Positions 50,801 through 64,000 of a DNA stretch of 64,000 nucleotides are shown in pieces; the stretch's first letter is position 1, and each line of letters opens with the position of its first letter. Source of the stretch: Pegea sp. RAD2-039 (Eukaryota > Chordata > Thaliacea > Salpida > Salpidae); contig JAQGEQ010000020.1 in the NCBI GenBank assembly GCA_034620365.1, positions 868,001-932,000 on the forward strand. The letters are read 5' to 3'. Under the pieces are notes generated by a model. The model did no database searches. It was not told where the DNA came from and saw nothing but the letters and a program-made list of their open reading frames with translations. The position numbers and the translations under genes are program-made.

Positions 50801-53449
50801 CTTATTTATTTTAATTTTTTTTTTGTGATTATATCTGGATTAGAAATCAATTTGGACTTTTATCATCTTCAATTTCTATATACTCTATTTGAATAACTGC
50901 TAATAAGCTGTGATTAAGTTTTGTGGTGTATTTATTTATATTTTTACTTATTATTATTTATTATATATTATTAACTTGGTATATTTATTTATATACATAT
51001 CACATACATTTATCTGACTTATAAATTTCATACTTTGGTGGAAGCTACTAAAAATCTATCATGGAAACTATGGTAGATACAAATGGCAGGACCTTGCGGT
51101 CAAAAGCTCCAAAAAACCCAAGCAAACCAAGTTATTCATAACAAGCTTGCTATGGCAATTGCCAAGCTCGTAACAAAACTTGCTCTGGTAAAGATCTGGC
51201 AATAGATTGCATCAAATGTCTCTCTAGGTTTCACCTCACTTGTAGTGATGTGAGTAAAAAATTTTATGATTTATTTGAAAATAATAAAATGCAGCAAGTG
51301 GGATTTTGTTGGTCCTGCATTAAATGTAGATCTATGGACAAAACAACCACCTCGTCCAACACTAATACAAGCCTATTGTCCGACATCAGCAACACCATAT
51401 CCACTGAATTGGCCAAATTAAAATCCGAAATTGGCAACAATGTTGCCAAAATCAATGAAAAGATTTCTATCTTATCCAAATCTATGGATGAACTGGATGC
51501 CTCCACAAAGAAGCCTCTCACATGGGCCTCAGTTGTTGGTAATTCTGGATCCGAAAAAAATACTAACGTGGTGCAACTTCTTGCCAAGAAGAACTGACAC
51601 GCACAAAAAACCTACTCTGGACTGGGAGGATAGAGAAAACAATGTCATCATCTTTGGTGTCTCTGAGACTGATAAAGACGATGACATCAAGAATTTTAAT
51701 CAAATGAGCACTCAAAGCCTTGGTTTTGTGGACGCTCCAAAAGTTTCAATGACCAGACTCGGGGCAAAAAGATCAAATCATAAAAGACCGTTAAAAGTGT
51801 CCTTTCAGGAAAGATGGGACAAACGTAAGTTTCTTGCTAAGCTGTATAAACTTAAGCAGGACGAAAAATTCCAGGGCATCAGAGTAGCACATGATATGTG
51901 TGAAGATGATCGCTTAGAAAATAAGCGTCTTCTAAAAGAGGCGTACAGCCGAAATCAGAAAGAGCAACCAACTGATTTCAAATACAAAGTTCGAGGTCCA
52001 CCATGGGCTTTAAAGATTGTGAAGGTCTTTTCAAAAAACGGAAGTGCAAAATAACCACTGGACCCACATCACCCTTATTCAACCTCTCTTCGCACAAAAT
52101 TATTAATACTATGCTTCCAGCCCAAGATAACAGTACACAGAAGCCTACCACCAAATCTTACAAGTGTCAAAAAGACAATTTTTCTATTATATTAGGTATG
52201 TTTTTCAACGCACGGTCAATTGTCAACAAAATTTTCGAATTGAAAGCTCTTTTGCTTTCTCAAGATTTTACATTTGTTTTCATTACCGAAACTTGGTTGA
52301 AACCCTTTTATCCTGACTCCTTTCTGGATGACAGTGATCTTTTTCGTGCTTTGCGCTGTAATAGACTGTTTGATAGAGGCAGCGGTGTTTGTGTAATCTA
52401 TAAAACATCACTGGCACCTTATGTCAGTGCATGGATGCCATATCAAGTTGGTGATATCAGAAAAATCGAATCTATTCAGGCAACATTTACGAGATTGGTT
52501 TGCAGGAAACTTAATATCAAATACGAGAGTTATAAGCATCGTTTCAGCTTCTTCAATCTAGATACTTTGGAAATCCGAAGAATTAAATACGACCTTATTC
52601 TGATTTTTAAAATTATTCACAACCTAATTGATCTTCAGTTTGATGACTTCTTCTCCATTAGTCCCTCCCTCAAGTTATATCAACTTAGAAGACATAAACT
52701 ACATCTTAATAAGCCCACTCCACCAGCTACGTTAACCAGATTAAGTTTTTTCTCCTACCGCACAATCAGTACATGGAACAATCTGCCATCAGAGATTGTA
52801 ATGTCAAAATCACTTATGCTGTTCAAGAAAAAGCTGAATTGTTATAATATCGCCAACATTGCCATTTCTAAACTGTGAATTTTTCTCTTTTACAATACTA
52901 TGATTCTGTGCAATTCTTCATTGTCATATGCTTTTTCGTTTACACGTCAAATAGATCTAATTTGTGAGAATGTGTGTCAGCGAGAGGTGCTCTCTTTATG
53001 CACCCTCCTTCACATTTATTGTAATAAATAAATAAGTAAGTAAAAGAGCTTATTTAATTTCATAAGTATAGTTACTTCATACCATAAAATGATGTATCAT
53101 ACATTTAAATTGTTTGTATTAAGTATGAAATGAGCTTAAGAAAATAAATCTGAATGTCAAATAAATTTCTTTGAAAAATACTAAATCTGAACCGAAACTC
53201 ATTTTTATTAAATTGAATAAAACTTTAAAGAAAACTTACTTCATCCAGATTTCTCCGAGGTAAATGTAAAATACCAATTAGTAGTTTAATTTTAACTATA
53301 GTAGGTAAAAACTCAAAACATCTTAAAATGTTATCAATTTTAGTTGTTTTAATGATCCCACTTATACTGGCGGGAACCCATAATTCTTCAGCAGAACCTA
53401 ACTTGTTACAAAGCCAAGTAGCAGTATCATTTTCATGAGTATTTGTCAT
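47885..53449 (-). CDS. NELFA: Negative elongation factor A
   Basis: Twelve exons on the minus strand join in phase, about 644 codons: 53240-53449, 50380-50548, 50168-50329, 49908-50119, 49703-49852, 49480-49660, 49301-49403, 49146-49198, 48865-49085, 48309-48518, 48070-48204 and 47885-48013. The start aligns with human NELFA: NDTATWLCNKLGSAEELW, then LLIGILHLPRRNLDE; LPLECKLVNK and LKKKPKSAAL follow. The middle is Ser/Gln-rich low complexity. The C terminus has LTLTRDQMYEAQQIF and RPEKAVILGFIAGSRENP. NELF-A is a subunit of the NELF complex that holds Pol II in promoter-proximal pause. Intron 1 carries a LINE; the last intron is only 56 bp. Exon 5 has two usable donors, giving 50 or 45 codons. 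Human NELFA is 528 residues; the extra length is in the linker. Confidence 0.93.
51150..52054 (+). pseudogene. LINE ORF1 with PHD-like zinc finger, frameshifted
   Basis: Nucleic-acid-binding ORF1 of copy B. From about 51150 it encodes a Cys-His cluster, CYGNC ... CIKC ... FHLTC ... CWSCIKC, spaced like a PHD finger. A coiled-coil-like stretch rich in I, L, K and N follows, and this frame stops at 51597. The overlapping frame continues to 52054 with NVIIFGVSETDKDDDIK, then FQERWDKRKFLAKLY, then KVRGPPWALKI. This has the RRM-like and C-terminal ORF1 fold common in CR1 and Jockey elements. Two overlapping frames with coherent similarity mean one frameshift near 51590. Confidence 0.75.
52003..52878 (+). 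pseudogene. LINE ORF2 deletion product: endonuclease start joined to RT end
   Basis: An open frame of 291 codons. The first part is the start of the AP endonuclease (FFNARSIVNKIFELKALL, DFTFVFITETWLKP, up to GSGVCVIYKTSLAP). At about 52418 it jumps, in frame, to the RT thumb and C-terminal region: VSAWMPYQVGDIRKIESIQ, TRLVCRKLNIKYE and FFSYRTISTWNNLPSEI. The missing middle, compared with a full ORF2, is most of the endonuclease and the polymerase domain. The join keeps the frame open to the normal stop. Confidence 0.8.
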
Positions 53450-54555
53450 TATACAGAATATATACAATTTCTGAAATTTGATTAATTCCCTTTAAAACAA
53501 CTTTAAAAAATCAAATACATTGTCTTTACAAATATATAAGTTTAAATAAATTACGTATTATACACATTATTAATTTAAAACTTAATTAATTTTTTTATGT
53601 ATGTTAGTCAAAATAATATTCATTTATAAAAATTAATTATAAATGTTTACGACAAAAAGTTAAAACAAAAATTTATATTTAAAATAATCAATAAAAACTT
53701 TTAATCAAAATAAGCAAAATTGATGTGCTTAAGTACATGGTAAAAATAAATTAAAAAAATGTAAAAGTAAGAAATCATCAAATGTTATAATATCATTTCT
53801 AATATAAAACAAGTTTAGAAAACAAAACTTTATTAAACATTTCACAAATAAAAAGCAAATTATTCAACAAAGTTAACAATTCAATTTTCATTCATAATTA
53901 TAAGCTAGTTATAATTTTATGATTTATTAATAATCTAGAAATTAAAATATAATTCAAAAAAATTTCCAAACATACTTATTAGACCAAAATTCAAGTCAGC
54001 AAAATGATTAGAGAGACTAAATAGCAAGAGAAATAGTCATATGATAAAAATTTGAAGTTATTTTACAATGACGTTTAAATAAAATTATTCAATCACCAAA
54101 AAACTATAATTTATTGAGTACTACAAAACCTATCAACCATATCACTATTCCAAAACGTCAACAATAAATAATCGCGCAATTTTCTAAAATCATGTTTGCT
54201 TCTACTATGGCAATATCATTAAATTATAAATTAAATTAATTATTATTAATTAAATTATTTATTATTAATTAAATTATAAATGTATGTAAAACATATTCTA
54301 TTATGAAAAAATAAATAGCGCAAGTGTCTTCAGCTATTTAAGACAGTATCAATATATTAAAAAGACATTTAGCATTTAGGAAAAACATCAATTTAAAGCA
54401 TAAATTTAGATTCTATTTGAATAAGGTTTTCAGGGTATAGCTTATATTCTATTAAATTGTGCCTGCAAATTGGGATAAAATTATTCTTAATAAGTGATTT
54501 GTATGTTACTTGTGAAAAATTACTCTATTCCGATAAGAAATCAATTCAGACTCGT
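53450..54555. other. AT-rich spacer upstream of NELF-A
   Basis: Expected to hold the NELF-A promoter. An imperfect TTAATTAAAT-rich run lies near 54220-54285. No coding sequence is recognised. Confidence 0.5.
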
Positions 54556-54557
54556 TT

Positions 54558-55240
54558 AGTTTTGTTACACTCTTGAAACATTCTAAGAATTCTAATTCTA
54601 AGAAACCATGCTTTTTTATCAATCTTTTCAAATTGTACGTACGTCTAATTCTTGAATACAATGTCATTGCATGGATGCCATATAAAATTGGTGATATTAA
54701 CAAAATCGAATCTGTTCAGGCCACATTTACGAGATTGGTATGCAGGAAACTTAATACTAAATATGATAATTATAAACATCGTCTCAGTCTCTTCAATTTA
54801 GATACTTTGGAAATTCGACGGATTAAATACGACTTAATTCTTATTTTTAAAATTTTTTACAATTTAATTGACATTCAGTTTGATGATTTCTTTTCCATTA
54901 GCCCTTCCCTCAAGTTATATCAGCTCAGACGACACACATTACATCTTAATAAGCCTATATCACCTGGTACATTGGTCAGAGCAAATTAGTACTTGAAACC
55001 AGCTGCCATCAGACATTGTCATGTCAGAATCACTCGCGTTGTTCCAGCAGAAGTTGAATCGTTATAATATTGTCAACATTGTCATTTCTAAACTGTGATT
55101 TTTTCCTTTTTCTATATTATTAAAATTTTATGTAATTGTTCAATGTTATATCACTCGTTACATATTGTTTGTGAGAATGTGTGTTAGCGGAAGGTAATAC
55201 TTATTTCATCTCTCGCGGTTATTGTAATAAATATATAAAA
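54558..55240 (+). mobile_element. CR1/Jockey-like LINE 3' end, copy C
   Basis: A 5'-truncated copy. It encodes the reverse transcriptase end (LYVRLILEYNVIAWMPY, then IESVQATFTRLVCRKLN, LFNLDTLEIRRIKYDL), collinear with copy B from 52418 to its 3' end. One frame break follows near 54980. The 3' UTR (GAGAATGTGTGTxAGCG block) and the terminal TGTAATAAATATAT tail are retained. It includes the RT segment that shows where the deletion junction lies in copy B. Confidence 0.85.
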
Positions 55241-55630
55241 AAACTGGCTTGAAGCAATAAAAATAATTCGTGATTCTGTACGAAGCCACCACACACTGCA
55301 ATTCCAATGAAAACTCCGTGGGATTCAGAAGATTTTGAAGAGCAGAATAACCAGCCTTGATGACTCTTCAATTTCTGTTGCAGTTTCAATAAATCCGGTC
55401 TTAAGCAAGATTGGAGCTGGAACAAAAAGAGTTAGACAAAACGTTGTGTGCTTAGTTCTTACCCAGGTCATATTTTCATTTATTCTTATTGTGTTTGTTA
55501 TTTCAATGTATGAATTTGTTGTAACAGATTCACTGATTGAAATAATAACCACAATTTGAATATTGACATTTGACGAAATTGGCTGAAATACTCTGACAAA
55601 ATAGAGAAAAGAGCTTTCCAAAACTTGTCT
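55222..55630 (-). CDS. Unidentified two-exon ORF running into LINE tail
   Basis: I do not recognise this. On the minus strand a TTTTCAG acceptor near 55635 opens a frame containing VRVFQPISSNVNIQIVVI and NTIRINENMTW. A GTAAGA donor (near 55465) and TTTTTGTTCCAG acceptor (near 55415) remove a short intron, and the frame continues in phase: LQSCLRPDLLKLQQKLK, then GWLFCSSKSSESHG and GIAVCGGF. The stop codon falls in the antisense of the LINE copy C tail. This suggests the insertion cut or re-ended an older gene. Upstream exons were not found in the 950 bp before RECQ1. It may be a gene remnant, or chance open sequence. Confidence 0.35.
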
Positions 55631-55639
55631 ACCTGAAAA

Positions 55640-56593
55640 TCATAAAAACTCAAAGTATTTTTTAAACTCTATACTTCAGTACAATTTCATTATGTAGAGA
55701 TAAGATTTCTTTAACTCAAACTACAAATATTTTTTGGTAGCTATTTTGATGGAACCAATAATTTTGGTGGGACGTACATACCACTATCTAGGTACTATCA
55801 TAAACAACTGAGTCTAAAGTACATTCAATCAGTTTTGATGGTGTAATAAATCACAATTTTTATCATGCGTAATGACAAGTTAACAAGTTGATAAAACAAA
55901 ATAATTTGTATGTTTATATAAAAAGAGCATTCGAAATGAGATACAAAAACATTACATGTGATGCTATTGAAATCTTATAACATCACATTTAGCTTGGCTT
56001 TGCTTTTGTGTTATCAAGTTCTCTTGCAGCAAACATGTATTTGCAGATTATCTATTTCAAACAACCGTGTTTCTATGTAGCATTTATTATGCATCCAACT
56101 ATTTAGATATTTGCAACAAAAACTTGTTTTGAAACGTTTAAGTAAAAAACTTCATCATATATTCACGCAATCTAATCATAGATCACCGTAAAGTGTAAAG
56201 ATAACTTTTGTATTTGTAGTTTATTTACCAAACAACAACAAACTTTTTAAAAAAGTCAGCTACTAATTTGTCAAATAATAGTTTATAAAAACAAAAAACG
56301 AACTTAAAAAAAGAAAGGTTAAAAAAGGAAAAGTTGAGAACTACAAACAAATTTTTGACAAAAACTCGAGCAGCATATTCAAAACAGGGACTTTTGCAGC
56401 ATTGATTTTAACAAGATGACTTCACTACGTTTATAGTTTACTAATTTAACATGATTGTAAAAGAGACATTTCTAGCACGACGAATTGCTAGAAGTGAATC
56501 ATTTAGTTTTTTGAGGTACTATTAATCCTTTTTTGGCAATAATGCTGAAAATTGAAATGTACCGCATTGTAAATAAAATTAACAAGCTCATAA
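55640..56593. other. Spacer downstream of RECQ1
   Basis: Contains the expected RECQ1 3' UTR. No other coding sequence is recognised. Confidence 0.45.
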
Positions 56594-60345
<3,752 letters not shown>

Positions 60346-60627
60346 CTTCTTTGTTCAATCTAATAACATCTCTTATCAACTTATAAAACTAGATGAACAC
60401 CAAAAACAGAAATTAGATTAAATCCTGCCAACCTCCTACAGCATGATTTCATAAAAACCAATTTATTTCAGAAAATAATTTATAATTAAATATTTCATAA
60501 AATAATTATAAACCCTCAAAGAAAATTTATGAAATAATTAAATAAATTGACAAAAAGTCTTTCAAAATTTATCAAGATGACGATAAGGATTTGAAGACAA
60601 GTTATTTTGTAAATATTGTTTAGAGTC

Positions 60628-62636
60628 TCAGAGTTCAGTGTGAGATTCTTTTTCGAGATATTCAGGAAGCTTATCAGCTGCACAACGAAATCCAAGATTA
60701 GAAGCCGAACTATCTGCGGTATTTTCACTTCGCGCTGAGCACCGATGACGAAAGCAGAAGTTCTACAAATTCAAGACACAAGTGATGAAGATCTAGTGAT
60801 GAAGTTAAATCTAGTTTTGAAAATAAAATAGGGTCTAAAAGTAGAATTAGATATTTGTGTCATTTCAGAGATTGTGAAACAGAATTGTCACCAACCTTGT
60901 TACACATAAACGAGCCTCCTTTTTTCACTTTCACTTCACCAACTTCAGGTCCTTTCTTTAAAACATCAACAGCTGTTATCAATACTTCACTATCAACACA
61001 AACAACTTATTAAAACATTCTTTAAAATATTTCTTGAAACTAATTTCAACTAAAAATTCTTTATGTGATTAAGCTAGGTTTTAAAGATGATGAAATTAGA
61101 AATCAAAACAGATTTAGACTTCAAACTCACTAAAAGTAAAGAAATCTGACTATAAGGTTTTCAAAGTAACAATCAAAAGCTGATACAATACTTGCAAAAT
61201 AGTTAAAGGAAATTAGTTTAAAAATAGATTGAAACCTGATATTACCGGGTTGACTGTCAACTGAGAGCCATGAGATTTTGTGAACCAGTCTTCTACCCAT
61301 TCCCAAACATTTCCAACAGCATTATGAAGACCAAACTTATTAGCAGGGAATGAATCAACTGGTGAAGTCGATACAAAACCGTCTTCAGCAGTATTTTCAT
61401 CAGGGAATTTCCCTTGCCAAGTATTTGCACTGTATAAAATAAACAAAAAACAAATAAGTAATTGGTTAAATTGTTTGAAGTCAGCTATTGATAATGAATT
61501 TACCAAAAACTTTTATTTTGTAATCTTATAAAAATTTAGTTATTTATCAAATAAAAAAACTAACTAATGCTTTCCATAAGGTTGGAACTTGTTTCCCCAA
61601 GGATACAAGCGATCTTCTAAGTTACCACGCGCAGCCTTTTCCCATTCTGCTTCAGTAGGAAGACGTTTTTTTGCCCATTTACAATAAGCAACAGCATCAT
61701 TCCATGAAACATGAACAACTGGATGATCTAATCTAATCTCAGAAAACAATTGGAATTTTGTTAGTCTGATTTTGTCATAACTATCACTGTATTTACTTTA
61801 ATAATTTTCATCAACATTTTAGAAGAATGTTTTTTAATTACCTTTTTATTATAGAAGATTTATGGCCTTCTGGCTGAAACCAGTTGGACTGATTAACTGG
61901 TAACCACCATGGAGCAGAAGCAACCGCTTGAGTAATTTGATTAGAAACTTCTTCACTTAACAACAAACTTAACACGAATGAAGAATTGAAAGTTTCAGCT
62001 TCAGTAATATATGAAGTATTGCCAATAAAATATGCAAACTCGGAATTACTGACTTCATATTTATCAATCCAATAATCAGACAGTTGAACTCTTTTAACAA
62101 AATAAACTTCAGTTAATCTAATTTGTTGATAATGAGAATATTCATCTTAAGAATTGATCATAAAAACCTCCGTTTTGGTTCTTCTCCATCTTGTGTGATA
62201 AAATCATTTGAACCCATTGAAAAAACTCCACGAGGAATCATCACCATCTGATTGGTCCTTTTAATGGTTTTGTCAGAATTCAAATGATCCAAAATTGTTT
62301 GCAAGTTTTGATGAAAATTTCTAGATTTTTTATCTAAAGCAGTTTAATTCAGACAAAACTTTTGTTAAATTTATTTTTATAGATTTAATTTAGTATAAAC
62401 ATTACATATATATAATATAGTATTTACATTTCTAGCTTATAAGAAAGTACATTTTATAAGTTGATACTTTTACAGAATTACAAAAATTTAATATAGAAAT
62501 TAGCAAAACAGATTTTGAGTTATATTTATCATAAATGCAAACATGAACTTGAAACAAATTTACCTGATGTAGCATTGATGGTAGATGTATGAGTCAAATA
62601 TAATATAAAAATGACTAATTGGAAACTTAGCAACAT
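60628..62636 (-). CDS. SUMF1: Formylglycine-generating enzyme (sulfatase modifying factor 1)
   Basis: Seven exons on the minus strand join in phase and give 344 codons (human 374): 62564-62636, 62168-62333, 61842-62090, 61565-61732, 61246-61429, 60896-60955 and 60628-60762. A hydrophobic signal peptide ([13 protein letters not shown]) leads to the FGE-sulfatase fold: [58 protein letters not shown] and GGSFMCN. It ends with [15 protein letters not shown]. The redox-active cysteine pair is present as [10 protein letters not shown], matching CYRYRCAARS, so this is catalytic SUMF1 and not SUMF2. The enzyme converts a sulfatase cysteine to formylglycine in the ER. The stop lies 282 bp before the RECQ1 start on the same strand. 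Confidence 0.95.
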
Positions 62637-64000
62637 TATTACATTGATTCTAGCATAAGAAATATAAAATGATAATGTATACATGTATATATAATGTTTT
62701 ATACATAATGTATAAGAACTATAAAAATTAAGTAGAATATACTTGCAAAAAATATTAAAAGTAAGACCAAAACTCTTAAGTTAATCTTTTAAAACCATTT
62801 TAACTAAATGAAAACACTAAAAACATTATTGCAGTATTCTCAGAGTTTAGAGTTTCATTTCCAAACACACAACCAAAACAACGAGGCAGTTTGTGGAGAA
62901 ATAAGTTTTAGTTATAAACAAGAGTAAGACAGGCCAACTCCGGCATGGTTTCATAATCTTGCACAAAAAATATATAATGGCCTTTTTGGAAATTTACTTT
63001 TAAGCTTTTTGATTACACTTAGGGCAGGTGAAAATAAGACACTCTTGCTTCTAATTATTTAAGCTTTACAAATAATTTTAAGAAGCTTTATGCCTTTTTG
63101 GTGTCAAACAAAACGTTTAGGAATCTGCTTATTTCGATCCATTTTAATTAACTTTCGTTCAATTGACCTTTTTTAATAGATACCAAACGACATTACCATT
63201 TTTGGCAACTTTTAAGAACTTAGTTGTAGAAAATTTCAAATGTTAAGAAATTTCATTTTTATTAAGTAATATTTATAAAAAAGATTAGCGTATTTTTTCA
63301 TAAACTATCTACAAACTGCAAGTACAGGTATAATTAATTGACTCAAACAATATTTTTCGACATTGTACCATTAAAATAATCCCAGAAAGATGCATTATAG
63401 AGCTTAAACAGCTCTGCAACTAATTAAAAAAGGTCACTAATTTATGACACTGCTAATCTGAAGGAATATAGACTTATTTAAAAAATGTTTTGTCAGCAAC
63501 TTGATATTAAGAGATTAAGGAGAAATAATGGTTTAAACGTTTCAAAATACCCTTTAACAAATGTTTTGCTTAAGCTTATAAGTATAATAAAGTTGAGGGA
63601 AAGATTCATGAAAAAAAACTTAGTATTTTTATGACTGGAGTTTTGTTTGGTGGTATGAGAAAATATTTTCCGTACTTTAAATATTCTAAGACTGTAAAAA
63701 AGGTTTCCTAAAAAATGTTTTTCAGCACAAGTGTCAGTTAAAGAAAGAATTTAACTCATTTGATTAGTCAGCTGAAAAAATTCAAAGACTTCCAAAATAA
63801 TGTTAGATGCATAAATGAATAATCCTAATATATCTGTATATGTATCTATAAATATATTATTTATCTAATGTAACGAGTCTGTAAACTTCATGGAAACCTT
63901 TTAATAAGTCTACAGATGAAGAAAATTGTAGGCTATTGTAGTAGAATTATATTGAAATTGTAATCTAAGAGTTTACTATAAGAATCGTATGTCTTCATTT
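62637..64000. other. AT-rich region upstream of SUMF1
   Basis: No coding sequence, RNA gene or element is recognised. It presumably includes the SUMF1 promoter. Confidence 0.5.

Larger units (their letters stand above)
51040..53040 (+). mobile_element. CR1/Jockey-like LINE with internal deletion, copy B
   Basis: Inserted in NELF-A intron 1, antisense to the gene. It begins near 51040-51060 and ends in an ATAA/AAGTAA-rich tail at about 53040. It has ORF1 (with a frameshift), an endonuclease start, and then directly the last part of the reverse transcriptase ORF and the 3' UTR. The catalytic half of the endonuclease and the whole polymerase core are missing, so it cannot move on its own. It shares long near-identical stretches with copies at 25 kb and 54.6 kb. 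Confidence 0.88.

Overview
The window is AT-rich metazoan nuclear DNA with spliceosomal introns, long gene-poor spacers and decayed LINE retrotransposons. The gene set is animal-type: SS18, NELF-A, RECQ1, SUMF1/FGE, TEX261, KXD1, ANKRD39, a calcium-channel alpha2/delta subunit and glycogen debranching enzyme. I read it as an invertebrate and cannot name the phylum. Gene models were built by eye. Exon ends were chosen so that GT/AG sites, codon phase and family similarity agree.

Layout. (1) 0-19 kb: a plus-strand secreted protein (4486-9518) joins a cysteine-rich N terminus, an apparently dead trypsin-like domain and a leucine-rich-repeat array. It lies beside, and probably inside, a minus-strand alpha2/delta gene. 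The N-terminal half of that gene is clear at 10585-19035, and weaker candidate exons lie further left among the LRR gene's exons. (2) 19-27 kb: an intronless SS18 on the minus strand, then a LINE relic. (3) 27.3-31.2 kb: ANKRD39, KXD1 and the 3' end of a coiled-coil gene (weakly dynactin p24-like), all on the minus strand. (4) 32.5-33.8 kb: a 223-bp tandem array whose unit looks like a short exon with intron ends. (5) 37.8-42.3 kb: a complete 1498-codon intronless glycogen debranching enzyme. (6) 44.5-53.5 kb: an RTE-type LINE scrap, six-exon TEX261 (plus) and twelve-exon NELF-A (minus), convergent with stop codons 96 bp apart. NELF-A intron 1 holds a LINE with an internal deletion. (7) 54.5-62.6 kb: a LINE 3' end, an unidentified two-exon ORF, RECQ1 (14 exons) and SUMF1 (7 exons). 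SUMF1 and RECQ1 lie head to tail with 282 bp between coding regions.

The genes do not form one pathway. They cover chromatin and transcription (SS18, NELF-A), DNA repair (RECQ1), secretory and lysosomal biology (SUMF1, TEX261, KXD1), glycogen breakdown (AGL) and excitability (alpha2/delta). The least ordinary items are the pseudoprotease-LRR protein interleaved with the channel gene, the intronless AGL with an internal composition step, the exon-shaped tandem repeat, and two tight head-to-tail pairs (KXD1-ANKRD39, SUMF1-RECQ1) that could be operon-like.
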